Assembly: GCA_028554755.1 (NCBI GenBank)
Contig: JAPTOF010000002.1
Span: forward strand, 29,829,001 to 29,893,000
From: Cordia subcordata
Taxonomy: Eukaryota; Streptophyta; Magnoliopsida; Boraginales; Cordiaceae
Direction: 5' to 3'
Length of the DNA: 64,000 nucleotides
Shown here: piece by piece, positions 45,901-59,340 of the stretch
Layout: each line of letters starts with the position of its first letter
Position numbering within the stretch: position 1 is the first letter of the stretch
Notes under the pieces: model-generated
Databases searched by the model: none
What the model was told of the DNA's origin: nothing
Seen by the model: the letters and a program-made list of their open reading frames with translations, nothing else
Translations under genes and position numbers: made by a program

Positions 45901-48900
45901 TCCAAAAATAGAAAGAATGAAACAGGATAGATGATGATCTGCCGCCCAACGCAATCAGTTTCTGACACCCTCCATCATTTTTGCTCGGCATCGAGGATCG
46001 CAATGATTGTTGTTAAATGAACATGGCCACTGTATTGCAAGTGGCGGAATTCGTATAGTGGAAATCAAGATATGCAGAACCAGAAAAAGAAAGGAAATCA
46101 AGATATGAAAATAGTTGCTAAAATCAGGGGAGTAAGAATGGAAGAATTGATTACAAATTTGATATGTCAGAAATATTAATGAGTGTATATATATTAAAAA
46201 ATTTTAGTTGTCGGAATTTGATCACTAAAATAATTGGTCGAACCTGATTACCAATTGACAAATTTTGGGTACATAGCGAGTCCTTTATTTTGAGCATCAT
46301 ATAAGTCGAGGCCACTCACCTAAGACTAGGATCAAACTAAAGTTATAAGTCGCATTCGACCTTAACTCTTACTGTTAAGATAACTCTAAAAACAAGTGTA
46401 CATTATATTTGTTAGAAAGAGTGATAGTGTATTTATGTGATTTGATAAAATTTACATTTGAGAGTATATTTAGGTGGATAACAGAAATTTACCATGATGA
46501 TAAATAAATACGAGATAGAAGTTGGTAGTACTACTACTAATTGTGTTTCTTTTGCACTCTCCTATGTGGACCCGAAAAAAGAAAATGAAGTACATAAAAT
46601 ATATGGGCCATAATCAAAACTACAAGTTTGCTTCCTGGCGCCTGTTTATAAATGGTCATAGTCATTAAACCAATAACGATTTAGTTGAAAACACCATTAA
46701 GGAATTAAGGATGTTTAGAAACACAGTTAAGAATGTTTAAGCGACCCGTTGACGTGATTAAGGGTCACAAATGATGAATCTTGATGACTTTTGTTGATAG
46801 AAGTGATGCCGTTGCTTAGCAAGGCAACGGTTTTTTTGGTGGGGTGGGATGTGGATGCCAATTAGTTAGTCTCTTGATTTCCTAATCAGTTCTCCAACAG
46901 TAGATTAATTTTATTTGAAGCAAATGATTGAAAATGATTGGTATTCCTTATTCATAAATTGATAATAATTTAGTTGTTAATTTATCATGTAACAACATCC
47001 TAGAGAGATCTTTCTCAAACGATTGAATCCATGTATAAAAAAAAAATAGTGTTAGATATGTCCTTAGAGACCATAGAAAGTAGCCGTGAGCTTAATCACT
47101 CTAGTATGAAAGTCTCTTACTGACAAAGATGTGTTATGAAAATGATAGTTCGGTGCATGGCACTATCACTATATATGGGTTTAAGGAAGGTTCACAAATA
47201 CTTCGAAGTCTATTCTATATAATCTTGTAAACTGTTGTCACAAAAGGTTTGTCACTAACATCTTTTATATCTTAGGGTATCAAAGTGCATTGAGGTTAGA
47301 TCTAAAGCTCTAAACAGAAGTCGCATTAGATTTCTCTTTTGTCTCGGTAAAAAATAGCAGTATGAGCAAAGAAGACAAATATTTATTAGTATTTCTATCA
47401 AACGTCTTAATTTGTCTCCTACACTACTATTCATGCACACAATCATTTACAAAATCTGAAGCATCTACCTTATACATATTTTAAGATGCCATAATCATAT
47501 GACTCATATCTAAACATATCTTAGAGATCCATTTTGCCAGTTTCCTTTAGGGGTGGAATGTTTTTGTTGTTGGTTTTTTTTTTTTTTGTTGGGGAGGGGG
47601 AGGGGGTGTGAAAATTGTCAGATGTTGGTCAACTAGTGAAAGCTAACACCTAACTAAGATTCGAAGCTAACAACTGACCTCGTCAATTCAAAATCCTACC
47701 AAGGGAACTAGCAAGTATGAGCAATTAGTAAACTTTGATAAAGAGATAATAAGACTAATAAAGCATGTTACTAGCCCGCATTACATGGCCATTCTTGTCA
47801 ATATCCTCTCTGTATTCTTCTGAATATTAAAGTCTTAAAATCCAGCCTGCACAAGGCTGGCAGTTGCAACCCCATGCATGATTTACCAACCCGAAACTCC
47901 GCATCTCCCACGTTCCATCTCTTAATTCATAAAATATAATCTCCTACAAGAAACCTCTATCATACATGTTGAAATATATCTCACGTAAAAAAATTATAAA
48001 ATATAAGACCATTTGTAAGTCCTGGATTATTCTTCATATTAATTAATAAGTTTTGTAATGAATTATGAGTAATTTTTAATATAATGTCAAAGTTGGATCA
48101 TTCCAAACACACTATTAATCTCAGTTTCTCACGTTGTGCACGTGTCAACGGTTTTGCCCTTATTTCTTAAAAATACGCTCTGCCAAAAAAAACAAAATTG
48201 GAATCGGCTTTGGGGACCAGGCATCATTTACCAACCTGAAACTCCCCATCTTCTCCCACCTTTCCCTCTCTCTCTCTCTGTCTCTCTTAGTTCGTAACTT
48301 TCTATTCAGAACTTTCATTTTCGTTTGGATTATACAAAGGGGGCCCATGAGAGAGAGAACATGGGGGGTGTTTGTGAAAGAAACCCAATACCAAATGGTG
48401 ATCGTCACTGTATCCCTCGTGTATATGTGGAGCCTGCTTACCAATCATAAGAAAATTGCCCCAAATGGGAAGTACTTTGCATATATACCCATATCTTCCT
48501 AATAAGATTTGATGACGAAGCAACAACAAAAATCCCTGCTCTTTATTCATATCGAAACAAGTAGATTTTTGGGATATCATCTGCTTGGCAGCATTCATAA
48601 TTCAGAACTCGTTGACATTTGTCCGACCATTTCCAAGAACGGTTGATATAATATTTTAACGAATGATTAAGATTTTTCTCATATCAATATGAGAGAACTG
48701 TTTATATAAGAGAATTCTAATCTTGAATAACATTCCCCGTCAAGTATTATTAACATATCCACTATGGCACTGCCAAATGGAAGCATAGTGATTTTACAAC
48801 TTATCCAAAATAATACATTTCGCGGCTTAGTTCACAATTGTTGGGAACTGAAATATAGAGAACTAGTATCAATTACGGAAGAGAAAAGAGATAAACAAAG

Positions 48901-50775
48901 AGGAAAATCAAGAACTTGCAAGCAAAGAGACTACTTCAGCTACATAATGCCACCATATATATAAATTAGCTCACTCTTTAGTTAAGGAGCAGAAGCTCTT
49001 ACATATTCCTACGAGGCTCTTTATAACTGTAGAAAGCCCAAAACATGTTTTGACTTGCTACACAAAACTCACCCTCTATTTTCTGAATCTTAAACCTTAA
49101 ACCGAAAATCATATTTGGCGATCTTAAAAGACAAAAAAGTAGCTTGTTAATTATATTTATACATTTTATTAAGTTAGATATTATAATATACTATTTTAAT
49201 ATTAATAAATTCTTAATGTAATCTTTAAGTTTTTTTTTCAAAAAATTATGAAATACTAAGTATTGAAAATAAATAAGGAAATTTCAAAATAAAATTATAT
49301 ATAAAGTGAAAAAAATAAGAAGGTTGTTGAAGTAAATTGAGATAAAAAGTCCCTAGAAAGAAAAGTAGAAAGATTATAAGAGTAAAACTTAAGAGATTAT
49401 CCTAAATGTAGAGAAGAAAATTTGACTCTCTACACGTAGTGAAAATAGGAGAGAGTTAATCTAATGAAAAAAAAAAAAAAAACCGACCATAAATTTCATA
49501 AGAATGATTCATATAGTAAAAAAGTTCTACTATATTGTATATATTTTTAAATATAACAATCAAGTAACAAAATCCACCTTGTATAATATTTAAATTGTTT
49601 AAATTATTATGGAAAATTTGTTTGTGTAGTGATTGTTTTATGGCCCTTCCCTCTCTTAAGACTGACAACTAGCTCTTTTATCAGATCATGGCCCAACTTT
49701 GCCGATTTGGTGGACTCTTCCTATTCAACGCTCCTTGAGGAACGTCAAACTTAGCCCAACCATTCCTTGCTTTGGGCCCAGTCATTCCATAGGCGTGGGC
49801 TAGAGCCGCTTTTGGGTCAGTAGCTCCGATTCTTTTTCTTTTGGGTTAAGTAAATTACAACCAAAGTCAGAAGATATCTAATCTAACATTCGTAACGTTA
49901 TATTTCTCCTCGTGCCTAGCAGGGGTACAACCGAGAACAAATTTAGATCATCTCGTAACATTAATATCCGTCACATGAAAAGACAAAACCAGAAACGAGA
50001 TAGCTTTTGGTCGCAACTGTTTGTAGTGGTGGACCAATCAATAAAACGACTGGAAAATTCATAAAGCAAAGGGTTCTTTCTTTTTTGTTTACTTCTTTTA
50101 TCCGAGAGCCCTTAAAGCTGCCTTTTACATCGCGGCCCACAACAGCTGAGGAGGGAGGAGGAAGATTACTGTTGAGTGTGACCTGAGAATGATTACTGCA
50201 GAATGAGAATGGGGTTTGAGACCAAAAAAACGGAGTCCCTCTCTCTCACCTGATCACACGCAAGAAAATGTCCCCTTACATTCGTACATCTTTTACTGTT
50301 TTAGTGTTCCCTTCTCACCACGCCCCATTTTAGGTTCTATCATTTTCAATTATCATGCGTGGACCCCACCTATTTTTATGACTCTGGTGCTTTTTTCTCA
50401 TTATCTGAGTTGCTAGTTTTATGCTTGTTTTTTTATCCCCCTGCGATATCTTAATTTGATGATAATGATAATCATTATCTTAATCATCTGATTTGCCTTG
50501 TAAAGTTCATACAGTGGCTTTGACCCATCCCTGTGGAACAAATACTAGTGCAGACATAATGATAACATTCCTATTCGCATCATGATCCAAAATCTAGAGA
50601 ATTCTTTTTTTTAATTTATTTTTTTGGCTTTGAATTAAAAATTTTAAAATATATTAGACTTGAAACTAATATTTATTAAAATAAAAACAGTAAAAAAAAA
50701 CCCTTCTAATAAATATACTTATCCATATCTTTATTTATATTCTCCTCCTTATAAAGGTGAAGCCACCATTATCAC
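42993..50775. other. Long intergenic stretch, no gene recognised
   Basis: About 7.8 kb of AT-rich DNA. GC-richer islands near 45840-46020, 47870-47930, 48130-48500 and 49680-49830 hold only short frames without recognisable domains; the 122-codon frame at 48134-48502 crosses a CT microsatellite. Two ~45-bp stretches (about 47875-47920 and 48218-48262, sharing ATTTACCAACC.GAAACTCC) are related. CTAACACTCCCCCTCAAA near 45302 resembles LTR sequence of plant retroelements, but nothing else supports an element there. Confidence 0.45.
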
Positions 50776-50895
50776 CTCAACCAAGACCTTCTCAATATTA
50801 AGGCACTCAACCAAGACCTTCTCAATATTAAGGCACTCAACCAAGACCTTCTCAATATTAAGGCACTCAACCAACACCTTCTCAATATTAAGGCA
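50776..50895. repeat. 30-bp minisatellite, four units
   Basis: Four consecutive 30-bp units starting CTCAACCAAGACCTTCTCAA at 50776, 50806, 50836 and 50866. They are identical except that the fourth reads CCAACACC. A diverged relative (CCTCAATCAACAATTTATCA) lies at about 51651, on the far side of the hAT-like element that follows. Confidence 0.95.
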
Positions 50896-51639
50896 CTGTT
50901 CGGTAACAGTGTTTCAACTAGTGTTTAGTATTTTGACCAAGTCAAAATACTACCTCCTCTAATTTTTGTTGTTCGGTAAGGTAGTGTCTTAGGTAATGTT
51001 TTTGGTTGAAGTAGTCTTTTTGAAGTGTTAATATTTTTAACGTTTCAGGCAGTGGTTAATGGTTTATCTTTTATTTTTGCAAATTTACCCTTTCTTCAAT
51101 ATTTTTTGATAATTCTACCTACTATGCAATCTTTTTCTACATTATCACATTTTCTTTCACAAATATAAATCTAAAATAATATAAAAATTAATTTTAAATT
51201 TTCTCTATATCAAAATATACTAAAAAAGTGTAAGTCTATTTTGTTCATTTATTATTTTTCTTGACAAAATAAATTTTTAATCAATTTAAAAATATTTCTA
51301 TAATAATAAATATTTTTATAATACTAATAAAATTAATTTATCAAAAGTAATTTTATTATACTTTAAAAATATTATAAAAAACTTATATTTAATTATAAAA
51401 TAAATTGTCTTATTTCAATAACAGTAATAATAATTATATTTATTATAACATAATAACGTAATGCCAACGTATTTTTATGTCATTTTACATTTATTAGCTA
51501 ATCAAACACTTAATTTTATCAAACACATTTTATTTAGCTAACCAAACTGATATCTGCTAACAGCTAAAAATACAACAGCTATCAGCTACTCAAACAACTA
51601 TTAACTACTTTAACAACTAATTTTACCAAACAGACCCTA
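50889..51639. mobile_element. Non-autonomous hAT-like element, copy 2 of 3
   Basis: About 750 bp, homologous to 17920-18667 and 55278-56009. Left end TAAGGCACTGTTCGGTAAC; reverse complement of the right end TAGGGTCTGTTTGGTAAAA. The interior includes TTGTTCGGTAAGGTAGT, an AATAACAGTAATAATAAT segment and AACAACTAATTTTACC. No transposase frame and no readable target duplication. It abuts the 30-bp minisatellite, whose last few bases it may share. Confidence 0.65.
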
Positions 51640-54008
51640 TGCAACTACCACCTCAATCAACAATTTATCAATATTAAACTTCTCCTCTATTATGAATCCA
51701 CTCATCACAATCTCTCATGCGCTTTATTTCTCAAAATCATAAAATGTAACGTTATGACGAGATCTAGCTAGCTCGTTGACAAAATGTAGTTTGCATTTCT
51801 TGCCAAAATTTATTTAAGATAATGTTGAATGCTTAAAGGGCCACTACTTCTTGCTTGTGTTAAATTGGCGGTGTCAACTGACTTGGGGCATGTTTAGAAA
51901 AGCGTGATTGCTTTATGTGAAATCTTGATAATCCATAAAGTTTTGACCTAAAAAAAACAATCCATAAAGTTGCTGATGCGAGTTGCCGAAATTTTGCTTT
52001 TATTTACAGTCTCTTATTGGAGTTAATAATTGGCGAAGCATGAATGATGAGCCATCATCGTACTACTATTGCATGCCATTATTTCAACAAAAATAAATCA
52101 TCCACATTGATCCAAATTATTAACGTGAGCTAGCAACACTATGATCGACCATATTGATAGCTAACATTATTGTTAGTTCTTTTAGTTATTTATGTGTCAG
52201 TATCATATAAGTAACATTAATTTTTAAAAGAAAATGAGTAGTTTTAAATAAAATTGACTAAACCTATTAATAGTGTTTAACAATAAATATATAGTTAAGA
52301 AACTAAAGACTTATTTTGATAGATCATATAGCAAAATTTCTCGTCTACTATAGTTACGTTCAAGGACCTATAAATAATTAATCCTTATTGATTTATGTTG
52401 CTATGAGTGTTATGGACCTCAAGGTCAAAAAATAGACCCTACCATGCAATGGCATTAGATATGATAATGATTATTGTATCAAAATTAATATTACTAATAT
52501 AATAGCACGCCAAGGAGGTGGGATTACACTTTTGTGACTAACTTTTATGGTGAATGCTTAATCTTAATTTGCTTTGCCATAGCTATAATCACGACCCCAC
52601 TAGCACGCCAATAAAACTTTGGAAGAACAATTATTTGCATACATAGTCCTGTTACTTTAAAGTAAAGGTCAAAAAACTCAAGTCTATAACCAGTTTGCGG
52701 AAATTAATAATATAATCTTTTGAGCTGTAAATGTAATAGTTTCTTCAAATGCAAATGATTTATATTGTCCAAGTTAGTGGATGAAGCAATGTACATTCGA
52801 GTACTGCATTCGCTCCAATTTTATAGGGCATGGTTTTGAAAAATGGTTAGACAATTCTTCACGATATTAATAGTTGAATTGGAATCCTCCAATAATATAA
52901 AAAATTGTAAATGAAATCAAACAACGACAGAAAAAAGTCTAAATCATTAAGAAGTGTGTTACTTGTTCATCTTTATTGAATTAATTTATTATTATTAGAT
53001 CTCACATGTAACGGTAAAAAATATTTCTTCTTTTTCGTGAAGGAGGCAAAGTCAGAGCTAGGTATACTACATCCATCAAAAGTACAAACAATCACTTCCA
53101 CTTTATGAAAATTAAGTCCCCATTGCAAGACATAATAAGAGAGATTCAATTAAAATATTATAATCATCTTTTGGACCGTCTCACTCAGTCAGATATATTT
53201 ATTGAAGATGTAGTGTCACCCCTATCCTAATAATCTAATGATATATTAAGGGGGTGTGCATGTTTGGCACATGTAATGAGATATAGAGGAGTTAAGATTT
53301 AAGGAGTTAGAAGAAAGAGGGAGATTTATAGGTAATAGCAATTGTTTGAGGAATAATGTGGCTGGGATTGCAGCGAGTTTAAGTTCCAAAGGCCATAGAA
53401 GAGTGCGCTGGTGAAAATATTCTGCGTGCCGCTTCAACCTACATAGAGGCCACCCTTTGGACCCCTTGAATAATTCTACGCATCTATACACATGCATGCG
53501 CGCCACCTGCGGTCCCCACCCATACCCCACTCTCGAGCCAAACAAGGCATTGATGCTCTCTGTAGATCTCAAGTCATTTCAGGTCGGCCGTCACTGGTTT
53601 TCATTTCTGTCGTAAACTTTTAGATAAAATAATAATGTAATTATAATATTTTAGTTTGAATGTTAAAAATTTTGAGTTCAAAATTCATTATTATTTAAAA
53701 AAAATTTTAAATTACGTACATGAAAACACGTGATACATTGTAGCCTTGTAGCTAGAACCCTAGAAGCATTTTAGTTTGTGAAGTAAACTAGATTCACGTC
53801 ATAGCAAACATACTTGTGTTTTTAAGGTTAAATAGTTTCTCTCTCTCTTTTTTTTTTTTTAACATTCAGAGTTTTAAATGTCTCTTTCTATATAGGGACT
53901 CTTTATTTTTAGTTTTACTTTAATAATCTTCTTGTTCCTATTCTTAGAACTCCCTAAATTAATTTTACTAGAATAGATTTCATACTTTCTTACTCCCTAT
54001 TTATTTTT
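51640..54008. other. AT-rich intergenic DNA
   Basis: No gene recognised. A GC-richer patch at about 53340-53580 contains a minus-strand frame (53246-53572, 108 codons) without a recognisable domain. The inferred peptide is compositionally ordinary, so a relic cannot be ruled out. Confidence 0.45.
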
Positions 54009-54011
54009 ACT

Positions 54012-54342
54012 CACTATAAAAAAAAAAAGAATAGGCGGCAATTTCACTATAAAATAACGAATAATAGTCGGCGGTTTTACGATATAAACAGGGTTTTACA
54101 TAATACATGAATATATTGTTATGCAAGATAATTAATAAATATATTATTAGTTTGATTAGTGGATGGTATAATTAGAGAATCCTACAATAAGGAAAATTCA
54201 ACATTCAAACCATAGATGAAGCATGGTGTGATTTTCTTTTTGTGCAATTATATATAGGCGGCACTAGTGGGGGTTTTGAAATAGTTGACGCTCATATAAC
54301 TAGCAAAAAAATCGTCGCCTATTACCTAGTTTTTCTGTAATG
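54012..54342. mobile_element. CACTA-type miniature element with 3-bp target duplication
   Basis: A 331-bp element. The left end is CACTATAAAAAAAAAAAG followed by AATAGGCGGC; the reverse complement of the right end is CATTACAGAAAAACTAGG followed by TAATAGGCGACG. Both ends fit the CACTA/En-Spm terminus (CACTA with a nearby GGCGAC). ACT flanks both sides (54009-54011 and 54343-54345), the 3-bp target duplication expected of CACTA elements. There is no coding capacity. Confidence 0.8.
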
Positions 54343-54345
54343 ACT

Positions 54346-54401
54346 TCTTAGCATTTCGTTTATTTGTTTTCCATACACATTATTTATCAAAAGGAATATT
54401 T

Positions 54402-54434
<33 letters not shown>

Positions 54435-55277
54435 TTTAATCACTAATACTAATTCTAAATTTTGTTTTTACCATAATAGTTTATTTTAATTTCACTCTAA
54501 TGTCAAATTTTAAAGTTCTGTTAAGTAAATTCGTAACATACTCATTGTCTCGTAAAATTAATGCTTAAATCTAATCAAAAGATTATAGCCAACTTAAGAA
54601 CAAAATTAATAAATAATTAAAATGTAAATTGAAGCGCGCAATAACTATCTAATTAGTAGATTTTAATAGACACTTTTGGGTAATAGAATTAAAACTACCA
54701 ATATGCTTCTGTCGAGCACCACAACCTTTTTCTTCCACACATCTCCTGTCCCAAACCCCAAAGAACACACCAAACTGAAAAAATACGATAACTAACCATC
54801 ACATTGCATTCTTCCCCACATACCCACTTCACTTCACAAACCTGTTGCACCATCTCCACCGCCAAGCCATCTCCATATAAAGTTTTGAGTATTCTTCTTG
54901 ATTTTATTTTCTTATAGTATTTTATTTTTTATTTAATAGTTTTTTGTTGAAGTTTCGGGGTTTTGAAAAACTTTTAATTTTTCTTTTATTTTACTTATTC
55001 TTTTGGCAGACATAAAGAGCTAAAAGTGGCTCAATACATCTATGGAACATATAGAAGTAAAAAAAGGCTCCAATCCCATCTTTAGGGGTGGACATGTGGA
55101 GGCTGTTAGACTGGTTTTCGAGATTTGGCCACGTAAAATGGGTATAAGCCGTTTTAGAGAGCTTATTGGAGATGACCTAAAAACTAGTTATATTAAAAAA
55201 ATTTATCAGAATCTCTTATAATAAAAGAATTTAATTAATAAAGTCGGACAATTTAAATCTTAGTGGATCTCGATCAC
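54346..55277. other. AT-rich intergenic DNA with TA microsatellite
   Basis: A TA/TATG microsatellite at about 54401-54433. A C-rich patch at about 54700-54880 has no long frame. No gene recognised. Confidence 0.5.
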
Positions 55278-56009
55278 TAAGTGCGTGTTCGGTAACAGCT
55301 TTTTAAGTAGCGTTTAGCGTTTTGACTGGTCAAAACACTATTTTGTTAAATTATTGCTGTTCGGTAAACTAGCGTTTCAAGTAGCTTTTTAGGCAGCTTT
55401 TAGCGTTTTAACTAGCGTTTCTCAAAAGCTAAAAATTTTAGCGTTTCAGGTAGCTTTTAGCTTTTCATGTTTTTTCTGGCAATTCTACCTTTTCTGCATT
55501 TTTTGATTTTTCTATTCTTTTTCCAATCACTCTCTATATTTTTATCTTTTCTTTCACAAATATAAATAAGAAATAATATAAAAATAAATTTCAATTTCTA
55601 TATAATCAACATTACTAAAAAAATAAATTTTATTAGTATATTTTTTTAACAAAATAATTTTGAATATATTAAAATTAATTTTTGTAACATTGACATAAAT
55701 GTTTTATAAAAAAATTAGTTATACTTTAATATTAAAATATGATTATGAAAATAAATATCTAATTGTGAAATCCTATAATAGTAATAGTAATTGCAATTAT
55801 CATAATAACAATAATAATAATAACATGATATTAATGTCTTTTTACATCATTTAACATTCATCAGTTAATCTAACAGCTAATTTTACCGAATACATTTTGT
55901 TCAATCAGCTAGTTAAACAGCTATCCACTAACAGCTAAAATACAACAGCTATTAGCTACTCAAATAGCTCTCAGCTACTCCAACAGCTAAATTTACCGAA
56001 CATGTCCTA
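55278..56009. mobile_element. Non-autonomous hAT-like element, copy 3 of 3
   Basis: About 732 bp and the best preserved of the three. Left end TAAGTGCGTGTTCGGTAAC; reverse complement of the right end TAGGACATGTTCGGTAAAT. GACTGGTCAAAACACTATTT and TGCTGTTCGGTAAACTAGCG are shared with copy 1 at 17920. The right half carries repeated CAACAGCTA units also seen in copy 2. No coding frame and no readable target duplication. Confidence 0.65.
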
Positions 56010-59000
56010 ATTCATAAGCTCCGAATGCAGTTGAAGTCTTTGCCTTAGTCCACTTAATTATAGCATAAATACTGGTAACAAAATTTATTATTACTATTAT
56101 CGCTATAATAGAGATCAGAACAAGAAGTAGCATCACAATTCTATCCTCGCCCTCTTGGTGCTATAGATACACCAAATATTTATGAGCTTAGCAATAATAG
56201 TATCAACAAGTTTTCTACGCAATTATGCATAGTAGAGTTGACCAAAGATTTGGCTCTACTCGTAAAAATTGGCTGCTCCATTATCGATTTCCGAAACAAC
56301 ATGAGCAAAGAGATCATTGTGAATATGATGTTGTTGAAGTATTTGCTTAGATTTGGAGGCAAAAATGTTTGACATAGATTAACTTCATAATCCATGTGAA
56401 CGGTTTTGGATGTTTCTCCATTGAGGAAGCAATAGCAATTCGATGACAATGGCTTCACCTTCATGCTTTGCCTTTGTGCTTAATTGGTTGATTTTCTGAG
56501 GCTTTTTTGCTTTCACAATGTTGAATCATGCAATATTGACCAAGTCATTTTTTTGGTCACATACTTTGGATGTCCCTTTCTTACACCCATGTTCACTTCA
56601 TTGGTCTTTTTTAAGAAACTATAAATTTTTAAACTCTGAGTCTTATGGTTACATTGAGCAAGCAAAGTTACTATCAGAGCATTTGGCATTGTATTTTTTA
56701 GCTAAAAGATTCGTAATATTCCAATTAATCTACTTTTAAGAAACTTCAATAAAAGAGTACGAGTTGATGGCATTGGTTTACAATATACTTTAAAAATGTA
56801 TAAGGTAGAAAGTGACTATAATGTTCTTTCTTTTTTTTTGGCTATTACCACGCTTTTGGTAAATCTATATTAGATCTATTGTTTAGGAAAGAAAAAAGTA
56901 TTAAATCTATTGCAAAAATACAAAAAGATCGTGCTCAACAATCCACCCTACCACATAGTTCATGTTAATAAAAGTCATGCAATATTTATAATAAAAATAA
57001 ATTTAAATATTTAATAGTACTAATTCACTACTCCACTATTGTGTGTAAATTAAAGGGGCTAGCTTCAATGTTTCTTCACACGTTACGACTACCCAATCTC
57101 CATGTTCATATTTGGTGTAAGCATTAGCTATTCTACTTTATCAAAAAGGTCAAGAATCTGATTAAGTTGATAAAGGCGTATATTTCAGTTTTGACTTAAG
57201 AGGTGGCTTGTTCCTCTTTTGTCTTTATAATGAAGAAAAAGTATAGGCGTTTTAACGTAATAACTATACATAAACAGTAGTTAATTAACGACCCTCACCG
57301 AAAGTCAAGATGATCAAGGCAAGGGGACAATAACACCTGCCAAGCCTATCTAACATGCGCCTAGTCATTAATTTTTTGTCTTAGAACCGCACGCGTGACG
57401 AATGGTCAAATATTAGACGCGAAAAACGAGCCTTTTCGTTTCGTACGAAATGTCAAATATTAAATTTAGGATTATTTAATAATTAAAACAAATTGAATCA
57501 TAGATTTCTTAACATTTATAAAAAAATATCATTTCAAGTATTTGTTAATTAACATTAAATTTTAAGTTAAAATAGTATATACTAGTAATGGAAAACTTGT
57601 GTATATATATAATAGATGGTGAAAAGCAAAAGGAAAAAGAGTGAAATTTTTTCTGAATCTTGATTCGCGCAATTAAAGCGTTACTACTGGTATGAAAAGA
57701 CTTGTGATTCTTTTGTATCTTCTCCTCGTAGTCCACGTGCTAAAATGCGCCTCCCATACTTTTGTCATTTTCTACTCTCTCCCTCCCTTTTCTTTAATTT
57801 AAAAATAAAAACAATAACATGAGCATCATTAGATGACTTCTATTTTACGTCTTCGTAATTATTGGAAACTCCTCATACTTCTGGTGTAATTGTGTTAGCC
57901 ACCCCTATACTTTGAAATCGTCTTCAAGAACTACGCACAAAGATCAAGTGGCAAATAATCTAGTTTTTTTTTTCTTTCTTGAACTCCCCACCCACCCCCT
58001 TAATCCTACCCAACTCTCCCTGGTCTCTAATGGTATTAAGACTCGAGCTATCATTTTTAGGAAAAACAATCTCAATCCCTTGAACTATATCTTGAATCTC
58101 GAGCCAAATAATTTAGTTTGGACAAAATATTTTGGAACAAATTGAGAATACAATTAACATGAATTTGTTCAATTTTTGTTATTATTTTTATTTTTTAAGG
58201 TTGTTTTTCTTTTTTGAAGTGCATATATTTTAAGAGAGTTGCAAACCTAAACTTTTTTTTTAACTCACCATAATTTTAGGAAATTGGAGAATTAATTTGT
58301 GAGGAAGTTAATAATTCAGAAATAATGCATGTCTAATAATAGAAACCTTACTTGATAGGTATATGCAAAGTACATTTAATTATTAATATCATAATCGTGA
58401 ACTACTAAAAATGCATGAATCATCCCAAACATTTTTATCATTCTCATAGCATTTTGGCATGCTAAAAGAACATTACAAATTTGAAACATAGTTCCTAATA
58501 TATACTCCCACAAGATATGCGTGGATTATCACATTATGCATAGATTTTCCTACTTTTTTCTTTTTAAGTCCCTTAACATATGACCAAAGAAAAAAAAATC
58601 CCTTAACATAACTTCATAAAGTGAAAAAAGTTTCTTGACATGAGTAGATTGTGTTAATTCACAAAATCATGGGGTCATAACTAATAAACAAAGAATTCTT
58701 CTCATTCTCTTCTCAACTTTTCAATTTTGTTTCGCTTTGTTGGTTAAGTAACCAAATTTATTAGCCTTGTGCAGTGGCCTATGCATTCAAGCAACGTTCT
58801 CTATATATATTTTTATTATTAAAAATTATCTGACTTCCTCCTTTTCTGAAGTATGTGAAACTGCAAGTACGTTTTCGTGTTGGCATAGCCTTCCTCTGCA
58901 TACAAAATTGACCTCCGATTTTCTTTTTGTTTCCGATAACTACAAACTTCTCAGATCCCAAAAGCTCTAGTAAAATCAACTACTATTATACACATACAAA

Positions 59001-59340
59001 AAACTGTATGTGCTTGGCATAAGAGCATGCACGCATGACAACCCCAGCAAGATAACAAAACTAAAGAACAAGAATAAGAGTATGTAGAAAACAGTGAAAT
59101 AGTAGAAAATTTTTTTTATCCTATTTTAAAACTTTTAGTTTTTTTTTCTACAGGAAAGAGGTGGAAAGATTTTATTTTTCTTTTTCTTTTTTGTTTTGGG
59201 GGGCAAAGATTGAAACTTTTAGGTGCTTCCTTCAGAAAGTGAGGTAAAAAAATGAAAAAATGTTAGCAAAGATTGAAACTTTTTGGTGTTTACTATAGAA
59301 AAAGAAGGGAAAGAAAAGGAGAAATTTTCAGCAAATATCT
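56010..59340. other. Intergenic DNA upstream of ARF5
   Basis: No gene recognised. Two neighbouring frames at 56180-56464 (minus) and 56518-56739 (plus) are somewhat GC-richer than the flanks but show no domain. The last few hundred bases before the ARF5 leader, with many A and T runs, probably contain ARF5 promoter elements that I cannot assign individually. Confidence 0.45.

Noticed and set aside
48134..48502. 122-codon plus-strand frame with SLSLSLSL
   Set aside because: It crosses a CT microsatellite; overlapping frames exist on the other strand and nothing is recognisable.
50776..50895. CRISPR-like array
   Set aside because: Units are contiguous 30-bp repeats without unique spacers in a plant nuclear genome, so it is a minisatellite.
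53246..53572. 108-codon minus-strand frame in a GC-richer patch
   Set aside because: No domain, promoter or splice context; kept only as part of the intergenic description.
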